The translations under genes and the position numbers were made by a program. Shown here piece after piece: positions 18,017 to 27,149 of a stretch of 64,000 nucleotides of DNA. The stretch is from Citreimonas sp042096055 (GTDB lineage: Bacteria > Pseudomonadota > Alphaproteobacteria > Rhodobacterales > Rhodobacteraceae). The stretch lies in NCBI RefSeq assembly GCF_042096055.1, contig NZ_JBELMH010000004.1:19336-83335 (forward strand). The letters run 5' to 3'. Positions within the stretch are counted from its first letter, which is position 1, and every line of letters starts with the position of its first letter. The notes under the pieces are model-generated. The model did no database searches. It was not told where the DNA came from and was given only the letters and a program-made list of their open reading frames with translations.

Positions 18017-19492
18017 TCAGAAAGCGGGCGGGAAGTGACGCCCGCCCCGGTCCAGCGTGATCCAGCGCAGTTCGGTGAACGCATCCAGCGACCAGCGCCC
18101 GCCGTAGCGGCCCACGCCGCTGGCCTTCATGCCGCCGAAGGGCACGTGCGGCTCGTCGTTGATGTTCTGGCAGTTGACGTGCGCGATCCCGGTCTCGAGG
18201 TGCTGCGCCATCGCCAGCGCGCGCGCCTCGTTGCGCGAGAAGACCGCCGAGGTCAGGCCGTATTCCGTGTCGTTGTTGAGCGCGATCGCCTCGTCGTCGG
18301 TGCGGAAGGGGCTGACGATCACCACCGGGCCGAAGGTCTCGTCGTGCCAGATGTCCATGCTGGTATCGACGTTCGTCAGCACCGTGGGCTCGACGAAGTT
18401 GTCCCAGGCGTTGCCGCCCAGCTCGACCCGGGCGCCCTTGGCCACCGCGTCGTCGATCAGCGCCTTGACGCGCCGCGCCTGACGCGTGTTGACCAGCGGG
18501 CCGATGACGTTGTCCTTGTCGTTCGTGTGCCCGGTCTTCAGCCGTGCCGCCCGGGCGAGGAAGCGGGACATGAAGTCGTCGTAGACCTTGTCCTGCACCA
18601 GGATCTTCTCGGTCGACATGCAGACCTGGCCCTGGTGCATGAAACTGCCGAAGTTCGCGGCCTTGGCGGCGTGGTCCAGATCCGCGTCGTCCAGCACGAT
18701 CAGGCTGTCCTTGCCGCCCAGCTCGACGCAGGCTTTCTTCAGGTGCGCGCCCGCCTTGGCGGCGATGTGCCGGCCCACGGCGGTCGAGCCGGTGAACGAG
18801 ATCGCCTTGACGCGCGGGTTCTCGATCATCTCGTCGCCGACCTCGGAAACGCTCTCGCGCGAGCAGGTGACGACGTTGAAGACGCCCTTGGGAATGCCGG
18901 CCTCTTCGAGGATCTCGGCGAAATACAGCCCGCCCGCGTAGGGCGTGTCCTCGGAGGGCTTCAGCACCACCGTATTGCCGGCGGCCAGCGCGGCGGCGAA
19001 GCCGCGCGCGGTCAGGATGCCGGGCATGTTCCACGGGCTGATCACGCTGACCACGCCCAGCGGCACGCGCACCGCGGTCATGAACTTGCCGTGCTCGGAC
19101 GGCAGCACCTCGCCGATGTTCTGGTAGCAAAGGGCCGCGGCCGAGCGGAACACCTCGGCCACGTAGCCGGCCTCGAACATCCCCTTGCCGAACCAGCCCC
19201 CACCCTCGGTGACCGCGGCGGCGACGAAGCGGTCCTTGTTGCGCTCCCACGTCTCGGCGATCTTCAGCAGCGCGTGGGCGCGATGGTGGAACGGCTGTTG
19301 CGACCACGCGGGGAACGCCGCCTGCGCGGCATCCACGGCGCGCTTCACGTCCTGTCGCGTGCCGTCGGGAATGCGCGCGTAAAGGCTGTTGTCCGAGGGG
19401 TTCAGGTCCTCGAACGTCGCGGCGGCGGGCACCCATTCGCCCGCGATGTACATGCCCTTGATGACGGGGCCGGATTGGGCGGTATCGAGCAT
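18017..19492 (-). CDS. NAD(P)-dependent aldehyde dehydrogenase (aromatic-aldehyde type)
   Basis: A 491-residue ALDH with the expected residues: PWNMPG (oxyanion Asn), catalytic base Glu in CVELGGKDSLIV, nucleophile Cys in QGQVCMSTEKILV, and EETFGPV-like HDETFGPVVIV. The GQVCMSTE context is typical of vanillin/benzaldehyde dehydrogenases. The ATG at 19492 has GAAGGAG 8 nt upstream; a start at 19534 would overlap the livF-like gene and is rejected. It lies between the ABC importer and the flotillin gene in one operon. Probably oxidises an imported or imported-derived aldehyde to its acid. Substrate not determinable. Confidence 0.88.
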   Translation of the reverse strand: MLDTAQSGPVIKGMYIAGEWVPAAATFEDLNPSDNSLYARIPDGTRQDVKRAVDAAQAAFPAWSQQPFHHRAHALLKIAETWERNKDRFVAAAVTEGGGWFGKGMFEAGYVAEVFRSAAALCYQNIGEVLPSEHGKFMTAVRVPLGVVSVISPWNMPGILTARGFAAALAAGNTVVLKPSEDTPYAGGLYFAEILEEAGIPKGVFNVVTCSRESVSEVGDEMIENPRVKAISFTGSTAVGRHIAAKAGAHLKKACVELGGKDSLIVLDDADLDHAAKAANFGSFMHQGQVCMSTEKILVQDKVYDDFMSRFLARAARLKTGHTNDKDNVIGPLVNTRQARRVKALIDDAVAKGARVELGGNAWDNFVEPTVLTNVDTSMDIWHDETFGPVVIVSPFRTDDEAIALNNDTEYGLTSAVFSRNEARALAMAQHLETGIAHVNCQNINDEPHVPFGGMKASGVGRYGGRWSLDAFTELRWITLDRGGRHFPPAF

Positions 19493-19509
19493 TTGTCTGG
19501 CTCCTTCGG

Positions 19510-20706
19510 TCAGTTGCGGCGGGAAGGCCGCCACGCCTCGGCGCGGGCGGCGGCTTCCTCGATCTCAGTAAGGATTTGGGACAGCCGGTCGCGACTGTCG
19601 GTGTCGAGGCGGGGCATCGCGCCGCGCGGTGGTGCGGCCTGTTCAGAGCGCGTTACCGGCTTCGGCGCGGCGTCGGCGCGTCCGGATCGGGTGGCTGCGC
19701 GGGATGTATCCGACGCTCGGGCGACCAGATCGCCAATAGCGATGCCATGAACGTCGGCAGAGGCCGGCGCGGCGCGCTGCACGCTTGGTTGCAGGACGGG
19801 GCGCTTCGGCTGCGACGGTGCCGGGTTTTCCCTGGCCGCCTGTTGCGGCTTGTCTTGCGGCTTTTCCGGGGTCCGCGGGGCAGGGCGCGTCGCGGGCTTC
19901 AGGCTCGCCATCGCCGCGGCGGCGATGTCCGACGGCGCGGGGCCGGCCGTCGGCCGCGGTGCGGAGGTTGCCGGCGTCGGCACCGCGCCCGACTTGCCCT
20001 TGCCGCCGAGGTAGGCTGCCTGCACCGCCGGGTCGCTCGCCAGGCTCTTGGCCGAAGCCCCGTGCACGATCTGCCCGTTCTCCAGCAGATAGCCGCGATC
20101 CGCGACCGCAAGGCTCGCCTTGGCGTTCTGCTCGACCAGCAGGATGCCGATCCCGGCTTCTCGCACGGTCTTGAGGCTGGCGAAAAGGTCCTTAGACAGC
20201 AGCGGCGACAGGCCAAGGCTCGGTTCGTCCAGCATCAGGATCTCGGGCGAGGACATCATCGCGCGGCCGATCGCGACCATCTGCTGCTCGCCCCCGGACA
20301 TGGTGCGCACCTGCTGTCGCCGTCGTTCGTCCAGTCGTGGAAACAGCGACATCACGCGGTCGAGGTTCGCCTCCTGGTCGTCCTGCGCGCGGGTCGCGTA
20401 GGCGCCCAGCAGCAGGTTCTCGATGACGTCCAACTCGCCGAAGACGCCGCGCCCCTCGGGCACCAGCGCCACGCCCGCCTCGACGATGCGATGCGCGGGA
20501 AGGCCCGTCAGCGTCTCGCCGCCCAGGGTGACCGAGCCCGTGACGCGGCCCTCGCTGATGCCGCTGATCGCCTTCAGCAGCGTCGACTTGCCCGCGCCGT
20601 TCGCGCCCAGGATCACCACGATCTCGCCCTTGGCGACCTGCAGCGCGGCGTTCTCCAGCGCGCGGTGCTTGCCGTAGGTGACGGATACGTCGCGCAATTC
20701 AAGCAT
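19510..20706 (-). CDS. LivF-type ABC ATPase with a long C-terminal extension
   Basis: A 398-residue protein. Residues 1-235 are an ordinary LivF ATPase: Walker A GANGAGKST (34-42), LVPEGRGVFGELDVIENLLLGA, signature MSGGEQQMVAIGRAM and Walker B ILMLDEPSLGL. Residues 236-398 are an extra Pro/Ala-rich, probably disordered tail ending in a charged helix (DRLSQILTEIEEAAARAEAW). Ordinary LivF proteins stop near 235-240. The tail is in frame with no stop and keeps the codon bias of coding DNA. The ATG at 20706 overlaps livG by 8 nt; an in-frame TTG at 20718 is less likely. Confidence 0.88.
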   Translation of the reverse strand: MLELRDVSVTYGKHRALENAALQVAKGEIVVILGANGAGKSTLLKAISGISEGRVTGSVTLGGETLTGLPAHRIVEAGVALVPEGRGVFGELDVIENLLLGAYATRAQDDQEANLDRVMSLFPRLDERRRQQVRTMSGGEQQMVAIGRAMMSSPEILMLDEPSLGLSPLLSKDLFASLKTVREAGIGILLVEQNAKASLAVADRGYLLENGQIVHGASAKSLASDPAVQAAYLGGKGKSGAVPTPATSAPRPTAGPAPSDIAAAAMASLKPATRPAPRTPEKPQDKPQQAARENPAPSQPKRPVLQPSVQRAAPASADVHGIAIGDLVARASDTSRAATRSGRADAAPKPVTRSEQAAPPRGAMPRLDTDSRDRLSQILTEIEEAAARAEAWRPSRRN

Positions 20707-21463
20707 CGTCGTCCCCAAGGTAGGCGCGGATGACCTCGCGGTCGGACAGCACGGCGTCGGGCGTGCCTTCCGCGATCTTGGTGCCCTGCGCCATCACCAC
20801 GCAGGTGTCGCAGAGCGACCGGATCGCATCCATGACGTGCTCGACCAGCACGATGGTGCGCCCCTCGTCGCGCAGGCTGCGGATCAGCGCCACGCCTTCC
20901 TCGAGCTCGGTGGGGTTCAACCCGGCCAGCCATTCGTCCAGCAGCAGCACGCGCGGCTCGCCAGCCAGCGCGCGGGCCAGTTCCACGCGCTTGGTGTCGA
21001 TGTAGGTCAGCTGCCCGACGCCCAGATGAAGCTTGCGTCCCATGCCGACGCGTTCGAGCATGCGGCGGGCCTGCGTCTCGGCGCTGCGGCCCCACTTGCG
21101 GCGATGGCCGAAGACCGCGCCGGCCATGACGTTCTCCAGCACGCTCATCGACGGCAGCAGGCGCACCAGCTGGAAGGTCCGCGACACGCCCAGCCGCGCG
21201 ATCGCCTGCGGCGGCAGCCGGGTGATGTCGCGGTCGCGCAGCACGATCTCGCCTTCGCTGGCGGGCAGCGCGCCCGAGATCAGGTTCAGCGTCGTCGACT
21301 TGCCCGACCCGTTGGGTCCGATCAGGCCCAGCACCTGGTTCTCGTGCACGTCGAAATCGAGGCCGTTGACCGCGACGAGACCGCCGAACCGCTTGGTCGC
21401 ACCACGCAGGGACAGGACGGTATCGTGCCTGTTCGTGCGCACTTCCATATCGTGCATGCTCAT
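20699..21463 (-). CDS. LivG-type ABC transporter ATP-binding protein
   Basis: A 254-residue ATPase with Walker A GPNGSGKST, the LivG-typical QLVRLLPSMSVLENVMAG, the variant signature LTYIDTKRVELARALA (instead of LSYGxQR), and Walker B VLLLDEWLAGLNP. The signature loop TYIDTKR and the W in DEWLAGL are unusual, but both keep the key acidic residue. The start ATG 21463 overlaps livM by ATGA; later in-frame ATGs at 21457 and 21448 are possible. Confidence 0.9.
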   Translation of the reverse strand: MSMHDMEVRTNRHDTVLSLRGATKRFGGLVAVNGLDFDVHENQVLGLIGPNGSGKSTTLNLISGALPASEGEIVLRDRDITRLPPQAIARLGVSRTFQLVRLLPSMSVLENVMAGAVFGHRRKWGRSAETQARRMLERVGMGRKLHLGVGQLTYIDTKRVELARALAGEPRVLLLDEWLAGLNPTELEEGVALIRSLRDEGRTIVLVEHVMDAIRSLCDTCVVMAQGTKIAEGTPDAVLSDREVIRAYLGDDDA

Positions 21464-22413
21464 GCGCCCGCCTCCGCCCGCGCTGCCGCACCGCTTCCGC
21501 GATGGCGCAGGTCGTGGAACAGCCCGACGAAGCCGCGCGGCAGCAGGTAGACGATCAGCAGGAAGCACAGGCCCAGCAGCAGCGTCGTCTGGTTCGGGAA
21601 ACTGCTCGAGATCGCCTCCCACAGGAAGGTGAAGGGGATGACGCCCACCAGCGGTCCCCAAAGCCGCCCGGTGCCGCCCAGCAGCGCCATGATGACCACC
21701 TGGAAGGACAGCATCGGGCTGAAGGCGACGGCGGGTTCGATATAGACGTAGCGGGGGGCGAGGATCGCGCCGGTCATCGCCGCGGCGGCCCCGGGGATCA
21801 TGAACAGCATGACCTTGGCCAGCGCCGTGTTGATGCCGGAATGGCGCGCCACGTCCTCGTCGTCGCCGATGATCCGCAGCGCGAAGCCCAGCCGCGACCG
21901 CCCGATCAGCCAGCCGGCCAGCCACACCAGCGCGGCGAGGCCCAGAAGCTGCCAGTAGATCTGCGCCTCGGTGATCTGGGTCAGCACGTAGATGCCCTTC
22001 TGGCCGGCCACGTTCTGCACCCAGGTCAACACCTGGCGCACGAACTCGGCCAGGCCCAGCGTGAAGATGACGAAATACACCCCCGAAAGCCGCAGCGTGG
22101 CGAGCCCCACCAAGGCCGCGCCCACGGCGCCGATCAGGCCGGCGACCGCCAGGATCGTCCAGTAGGGCAGCGTCTCGATCAGCAGGCCGGTCGTGTAGGT
22201 GCCGACGCCGTAGAACGCGGCCGTCGCCAGCGAGATGTAGTGCGTCGGCCCCGAGAAGATCGCCCAGGACGTGGCCAGCACGGTGAACATCGCGATGGTG
22301 ACGCCAATCGCGAGGTAATACGATGTCGCGATCCACGGCAGCGTCGCGGCGGCGGCGATGGCCAGCACCGCCCAGGCAAGGCGCGTCATCTCGGTGCGCG
22401 GCGACAGGGTCAT
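21460..22413 (-). CDS. LivM-type branched-chain/aromatic ABC permease
   Basis: A 317-residue membrane protein with the LivM pattern: GPTHYISLATAAFYGVGTYTTGLL (about 54-77), TLRLSGVYFVIFTLGLAEFVRQ (about 106-127) and the EAA-like loop RIIGDDEDVARHSGINTALAKVMLF. It partners the LivH-type gene, overlapping it by ATGA at 22410-22413. Confidence 0.92.
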   Translation of the reverse strand: MTLSPRTEMTRLAWAVLAIAAAATLPWIATSYYLAIGVTIAMFTVLATSWAIFSGPTHYISLATAAFYGVGTYTTGLLIETLPYWTILAVAGLIGAVGAALVGLATLRLSGVYFVIFTLGLAEFVRQVLTWVQNVAGQKGIYVLTQITEAQIYWQLLGLAALVWLAGWLIGRSRLGFALRIIGDDEDVARHSGINTALAKVMLFMIPGAAAAMTGAILAPRYVYIEPAVAFSPMLSFQVVIMALLGGTGRLWGPLVGVIPFTFLWEAISSSFPNQTTLLLGLCFLLIVYLLPRGFVGLFHDLRHRGSGAAARAEAGA

Positions 22414-23273
22414 GCCTTCCTCCCGAACAGGCCCTGCGGGCGGAACAGCAGGATCAGCACGAACAGCAGGTAGGCCGCCGCCAGCGTCAGGCCGGGATCG
22501 ACATAGGCCGCCACGAAGGTCTCGAGCAGGCCCAGAAGCAGCGCCGCGACGATCGTGCCGCGCAGGTCGCCGACGCCGCCCATGATGACGATCACCAGCG
22601 CCTTGAGCGTGAACAGCACGCCCGTCGAGGCGTCGAGCGTCAGGTACGTGGACAGCAGCGCGCCACCCATCGCGGTGATCGTGCCCCCCAGCGCGAAGGC
22701 CAGCGCCGACATCCGCGGCACGTCGATGCCCACCAGCCGCGCGCTCTTGGGATCAACCGCGATGGCGCGCACGGCCCGGCCCGGGCGGGTGCGTTCGAGC
22801 CAAAGGTACAGCAGCCCGCCGATCACCACCGCACCCAGGAACGCAACGATGCGGTTCAGCCCGTAGGATTCGCCCAGGATCCGCACCGGGCGCGCGAGGT
22901 AGGAGTAGCTGAAGTAGTCGCCGCCGAAGAAGGCCAGCATCAGGCCCACGCCCACGAAGGAGAGCCCGAACGTCACCAGGATCGAGTCGACCTCGAGCTG
23001 GCCCTGGCTTTTCGCGCGGCGCACCAGCGGCAGCAGCATGAAACGGTAGATCAGCCAGTTCAGCGCGAAGGCCAGCGGTGCCACGACGAACAGTGTCAGC
23101 AGCGGGCTGACCTGCCCGGCGGTGTACAGCCAGAACGCGACGAAGGCGCCCACGACCAGAACCTCGCCGTTGGCCAGGTTCATGATCCGCGCCATGCCGT
23201 ATTGCAGGTTCAGCCCCATGGCGATCAGCGCGTAGGTGCCGCCCAGCACGAGCCCGGTTATCACGATGTCCAT
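22410..23273 (-). CDS. LivH-type branched-chain/aromatic ABC permease
   Basis: A 287-residue membrane protein. The opening MDIVITGLVLGGTYALIAMGLNLQYGMARIMNLANGE is the classical LivH start, and the coupling loop RAVRAIAVDPKSARLVGIDVPRM follows near the middle. It starts 61 nt after the substrate-binding protein gene, with a hairpin in between that probably lowers permease expression relative to the binding protein. Confidence 0.92.
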   Translation of the reverse strand: MDIVITGLVLGGTYALIAMGLNLQYGMARIMNLANGEVLVVGAFVAFWLYTAGQVSPLLTLFVVAPLAFALNWLIYRFMLLPLVRRAKSQGQLEVDSILVTFGLSFVGVGLMLAFFGGDYFSYSYLARPVRILGESYGLNRIVAFLGAVVIGGLLYLWLERTRPGRAVRAIAVDPKSARLVGIDVPRMSALAFALGGTITAMGGALLSTYLTLDASTGVLFTLKALVIVIMGGVGDLRGTIVAALLLGLLETFVAAYVDPGLTLAAAYLLFVLILLFRPQGLFGRKA

Positions 23274-23296
23274 GCCGTCTCCGTCGGTCGTGCAGC

Positions 23297-23322
23297 GCCC
23301 GGGAACCGTGCGGCCCCCGGGC
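23297..23322 (-). other. Intercistronic hairpin after the Liv-type binding-protein gene
   Basis: GCCCGGG (23297-23303) pairs with CCCGGGC (23316-23322) around a 12-nt loop, with no T tract. Hairpins at this position commonly stabilise the upstream binding-protein mRNA and attenuate the permease genes. Confidence 0.5.
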
Positions 23323-23334
23323 AGGGTTCAGGCC

Positions 23335-24534
23335 TCAGTTCGAGCCGCGGGCCCGCACTTCGGCAGCGCCTTCGCGCCCGGTCGAGGCGACGCCCTGGAA
23401 CAACCCGTCCTGCCACTGGCCGACGGTCCAGAAGGCGGCGTTGTTGTTGTTCTCGTCGAACTCCAGCGTGCCGATCACGGTGTCGAAGCTATTGTCCTTG
23501 ATGTGCTGGATGATCGCCTCGTTATCCATCGTGCCCACCGCCTCGATCGCCTGTTCCAGCGCCTGGAAGCTGGAATAGACCATGGCCGAGGCCCAGAAGT
23601 CGGGCTTCTCGCCGGTGACTTCCTCGTGCCGCTTGGCGTATTCCTGGAAGGCCGCGCCGTCGGCATCCACGCCGCCGATGCCCAGCACGCCCTCGACGCT
23701 TTCGCCGAAGCGGCCGTAATAGGACGGGAAAGCGGTCGCCACGGCGGTGAAGAACGCGCCGGGGTTCAGCCCCTCGATCTGCGCCTGCTCGGTCAGGCCG
23801 AACGTGTCGGGCGGGTAGGACCAGGCAACGAAGGCGTCAGGGTCCGAGCCCGCCGCGCCCTTGATGACGGTCGACAGGTCCTGCGTGCCCAGCGGGTACG
23901 AGGTGTCGTAGACGATCTCGAAGCCCGCCGCCTCAAGAGCGGGGCGCGCGTTCTGCGACAGCTCGATCCCGAAGGCGTCGGCCACGTTGACCATCGCGAT
24001 CCGGTTGCCGATGTCGCCGCGCTCGCGCAGGTCGCTCAGCACCTGGGCCACGCCCTCGGTGATCGGCTTGGCGCCGCCCAGCGAGATGAAGACGTTGGGG
24101 AACTGCTCGACCAGCGCCTCGGTGTCGTCGACCGTCGCCGTCGATGTGATCATCGGATAGCCGAAGCGGTTGAAGATCGGCGCCGCGGCCAGGTTGAGCC
24201 CGGTCGAGTAGGGCGGCAGGATGATGTCGGCCTCGTCCTGCGTCGCCAGGCGCTGCACGGCCTTGATCGTCTCGCCGGGGTTTGTCTGGTCGTCGTACTC
24301 GATCAGCTCCAGCATGTGCTGCGTGCCGTCGACCATCAGGCCGCCGCGGCCGTTCACGTCCTCGATCCACAGCCGCACGTTGGGCCAGTAGCTGACCGCA
24401 GCGCCGCCGGCCAGCGGACCGGTCTTGGGCGCGACCGCGCCCACGGTCAGCGTGGGGGTGTCGTTCTCGGCGAGGGCGGTGCTGGCCAGCAGCGTCGCGG
24501 CAAGGCCGATGGCTCCGAAAGTCCTGCGTTTCAT
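23335..24534 (-). CDS. Liv-type ABC transporter substrate-binding protein
   Basis: A 399-residue periplasmic protein with a Sec signal peptide (about 1-22, ASTALA). The Peripla_BP_6 fold is recognisable: VGAVAPKTGPLAGGAAVSYW, IEYDDQTNPGETIKAVQRL, ADIILPPYSTGLNLAAAPI and NVFISLGGAKPITEGVAQVL. The start at 24534 is preceded by AGAGGAGG. Embedded between two aldehyde dehydrogenase genes, which points to an aromatic compound rather than leucine as ligand; this is inference. Confidence 0.9.
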   Translation of the reverse strand: MKRRTFGAIGLAATLLASTALAENDTPTLTVGAVAPKTGPLAGGAAVSYWPNVRLWIEDVNGRGGLMVDGTQHMLELIEYDDQTNPGETIKAVQRLATQDEADIILPPYSTGLNLAAAPIFNRFGYPMITSTATVDDTEALVEQFPNVFISLGGAKPITEGVAQVLSDLRERGDIGNRIAMVNVADAFGIELSQNARPALEAAGFEIVYDTSYPLGTQDLSTVIKGAAGSDPDAFVAWSYPPDTFGLTEQAQIEGLNPGAFFTAVATAFPSYYGRFGESVEGVLGIGGVDADGAAFQEYAKRHEEVTGEKPDFWASAMVYSSFQALEQAIEAVGTMDNEAIIQHIKDNSFDTVIGTLEFDENNNNAAFWTVGQWQDGLFQGVASTGREGAAEVRARGSN

Positions 24535-24569
24535 GGGGGGTCCTCCTCTGTTGATGGCGCGTTGCGCGC

Positions 24570-26015
24570 CTAGTTGGCCGCCGTCGCGCGCGGCTGGGTG
24601 ACGAAACTGGTTTCGGTGAACTCGGCCACGACGCTGTCGCCGCCGAAGCGGCCGTAGCCCGAAGCCTTCAGCCCGCCGAAGGGCAGCGCGGGGTCGTCGT
24701 AGACGGTCGAGCCGTTGACATGCACGATGCCCGCCTCGATCCGGTAGGCGACCTGCCGGGCGGCGGCGATGTCGCGCGACCACACCGCCGCGGCTAGGGC
24801 GAAGTCGCTGTCGTTGGCGACGCTGATCGCCTCGTCGGCATCGGCGACGCGGATGATCCCCAGCGCGGGCCCGAAGGTCTCCTCGGCGTAGATCCGCATG
24901 CCGAAGGTGACGTGGTCGAGCACGGTGGGCTGCATCAGCCGGTTGAAGGATTCGCCCCCCGTGACCAGCGTCGCGCCCTTGCGCACGGCGTCCTCGATCA
25001 GGCCCTTCACGCGCAAGGCCGCATCGGCGGTGATCAGTTGCCCGGCCGCGCCCGGCGGCGCGGCGAGATCGGGCAGGCGCAGCGCCTCGGCCTCGGCCCG
25101 CAGGGCGGCGACGAACGGCTCGGCGATCGCGTCCTCGACGATCACGCGGCCGGTCGACATGCAGATCTGGCCCTGGTTGAAGAACGCGCCCTGTGCCACG
25201 ACCCGTGCCGCGGCCGCGATGTCGGCACCCGCAAGCACGACCACCGGCGCCTTGCCGCTGAGTTCCAGCAGGCAACGCTTGAGGTGCCGCGCCGCGATCA
25301 GCGCCACCTCGCGCCCGACGCGGGTCGAGCCGGTGAAGTTCACGCGCCGCACGGCCGGATGCGCGATCAGCGCCTCGACCACCGCGTGGGCGTCGTCGGG
25401 CGCGTTGACTACGTAGTTGATCGCCCCCTCGGGCAGGCCGGCATCCAGCAGCGCCTGGGCGACCATCTCGTGGGTGCGCGGGCACAGCTCGGAGCCCTTG
25501 AGCACCACGGTGTTGCCCAAGGCCAGCGGCGCCGCGACCGCCCGCACCGCCAGGGTCACCGGCGCGTTCCACGGCGCGATGCCCAGCACCACGCCCACCG
25601 GCCGCGTCACGCGCGTGTAGGCAACGCCGGGGTTGCCGGCGGTGTAGGGCGCCGACCCGATCCGGTCGGTCAGCGTCGCGCAATGGCGCAGCGTGTCCGA
25701 GGCGACGGCGATGTTGAAGTGGGTCCAATCGGCGGTCGCGCCCACCTCGCGGTGGGCCACCTCGACGAACGCCGACTTGCGCGCCTCCAGCAGGTCGGCC
25801 GCGCGCAGCAGCACCCGCGCCCGCTCGGCCGGATCGGTCGCCGCCCATGCAGGATGCGCCGCAGCCGCCGCGCCCGCGGCGTCCGCGGCCACGGCCTCGG
25901 TGCAGGCCGCGGCGCGCGTGATCACCTCGGACGTCAACGGGTCGGTCCGGTCGAACGTCGCGCCTGGCGCACGTGCGGGATCGCTCCCGCCGATGATGGC
26001 GTGGGCTTCGAACAT
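24570..26015 (-). CDS. NAD(P)-dependent aldehyde dehydrogenase (salicylaldehyde/vanillin type)
   Basis: A 481-residue ALDH, first gene of the long operon. Catalytic residues: PWNAPV (Asn), Glu in LLELSGKAPVVVL, nucleophile Cys in QGQICMSTGRVIV, and EETFGPALGI. FNQGQICMST together with LELSGKAP resembles salicylaldehyde/vanillin dehydrogenases. It is about 37 % of a typical match to the second ALDH only in motifs, so the two are likely to serve different aldehydes or steps. Start ATG 26015 with GGGAGG just upstream. Divergent from an AraC-type regulator, with a shared 131-bp control region. Confidence 0.88.
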   Translation of the reverse strand: MFEAHAIIGGSDPARAPGATFDRTDPLTSEVITRAAACTEAVAADAAGAAAAAHPAWAATDPAERARVLLRAADLLEARKSAFVEVAHREVGATADWTHFNIAVASDTLRHCATLTDRIGSAPYTAGNPGVAYTRVTRPVGVVLGIAPWNAPVTLAVRAVAAPLALGNTVVLKGSELCPRTHEMVAQALLDAGLPEGAINYVVNAPDDAHAVVEALIAHPAVRRVNFTGSTRVGREVALIAARHLKRCLLELSGKAPVVVLAGADIAAAARVVAQGAFFNQGQICMSTGRVIVEDAIAEPFVAALRAEAEALRLPDLAAPPGAAGQLITADAALRVKGLIEDAVRKGATLVTGGESFNRLMQPTVLDHVTFGMRIYAEETFGPALGIIRVADADEAISVANDSDFALAAAVWSRDIAAARQVAYRIEAGIVHVNGSTVYDDPALPFGGLKASGYGRFGGDSVVAEFTETSFVTQPRATAAN

Positions 26016-26073
26016 GATCCTCCCAAATCCTGCTCGACCGGATGTCTCCCCCCGGGCCAGGGAAGGATGAGTT

Positions 26074-26137
26074 GCATTCCGCGCGTCGTAAATGTCATTC
26101 TGCCGCGCATAATTGTCATTTTCTGGCATTCGCGCGA
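26074..26137. promoter_or_regulatory. Candidate AraC-regulator operator (paired direct repeats)
   Basis: Two TGTCATT boxes at 26093-26099 and 26114-26120 are spaced exactly 21 bp apart, two helical turns. They are flanked by GCATTC boxes followed by GCG-rich sequence at 26074-26079 and 26126-26131. All four point the same way. Direct repeats two turns apart are typical of AraC-family sites. The stretch lies between the divergent aldehyde dehydrogenase and regulator genes. Confidence 0.55.
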
Positions 26138-26146
26138 AAGTCACCG

Positions 26147-27052
26147 ATGCACGACACGGCCCGCTCGCCCGCGCAGACCGAAACGCCCCTGCGCGCCGAG
26201 CCGCTGCGCGCGGGACTGCAGCCGCTGGTCTTCGGCCGGTCGGGCCTGCTCGGCTCGCATAACTTCCGCGCATTGCTGCTGAGCGCGGGCACCGCATCGC
26301 TGCAGATCGACGAGACGGTGGAGCGTTTGCAGGCGCCGTGCCTGCTCTGGACGCCGTGGAACACGCAGGCCCGGCTGGTCGTCGCCCCGGGCAGTCGCGG
26401 GCATCACCTGGTGCTGGGCGCATCGCTGCTGTCGGTGGCGCTGCGGCATTCGCCCCACGCAGCTGAGCTCGGCTACATGGCCGAGCGGCGCTACCTGGTG
26501 ACACTCGACCCGGCCGACGGCGACGCGGCGACCCTGCAGGCCTGTTTCGAGGGGCTTGCCGTCGAGACGCGGCAGGACCGGCCCATGTCGTCCAGCCTGG
26601 TCGAGGCGCATCTTTCGATCCTGCTGGTGACGCTCTACCGCGCGCTCAAGGCCGGGCCCTACGGGCTGCAATCGGGATTCGCGTCCTCCAGCCTCGGCAG
26701 CCGCTTCATCGCGCTGATCGAGGCGCATCTGGGCGAGCGCTGGTCCGTGGCGGCCTTTTGCGCCGCGCTGGGCGTCGGCCGCGACCGGCTGCACGCCACC
26801 TGCCTGCGCGATTTCGGCCGCCCGCCGGGCCTGATGATCCGCCAGCGCACGATGCTCGAGGCGCGGCGCCTGCTCGAGCAATCCACGTTGTCGGTGGACC
26901 AGATCGCCCAGCGGCTGGGCTTCGGCAGCGGACCGCAGTTCAACCACTTCTTCAAGGGGATCGAGGGCGTGCCCCCCGGTGCATGGCGCCGGCAGGTGCG
27001 ATCGAGCGACCGCACACGGCCGCCGCCCGTGGACCTGTCCGCCTGGCCGTGA
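26147..27052 (+). CDS. AraC-family transcriptional regulator
   Basis: A 301-residue protein. The N-terminal half is a cupin-like effector domain (LPLVFGRSGLL to about residue 170). The C-terminal 100 residues hold two helix-turn-helix motifs: WSVAAFCAALGVGRDRLHATCLRDFG (about 200-225) and LSVDQIAQRLGFGSGPQFNHFFKGIEGVPPG (about 252-282). The layout resembles regulators of aromatic degradation. Divergent from the aldehyde-dehydrogenase/Liv-importer operon, so it is the likely activator. The ATG at 26147 is chosen because the longer frame to 26042 runs through the repeat-bearing control region. Confidence 0.85.
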   Translation: MHDTARSPAQTETPLRAEPLRAGLQPLVFGRSGLLGSHNFRALLLSAGTASLQIDETVERLQAPCLLWTPWNTQARLVVAPGSRGHHLVLGASLLSVALRHSPHAAELGYMAERRYLVTLDPADGDAATLQACFEGLAVETRQDRPMSSSLVEAHLSILLVTLYRALKAGPYGLQSGFASSSLGSRFIALIEAHLGERWSVAAFCAALGVGRDRLHATCLRDFGRPPGLMIRQRTMLEARRLLEQSTLSVDQIAQRLGFGSGPQFNHFFKGIEGVPPGAWRRQVRSSDRTRPPPVDLSAWP

Positions 27053-27149
27053 CCCAACCGACGGCGGCGTAAGGGCAGGGCGGCTGGCGAGGCACGGCAA
27101 AAACCGTTACCGTCCCGGCAATCTTCGCGAACAGAGAGCAGGTCCGACC

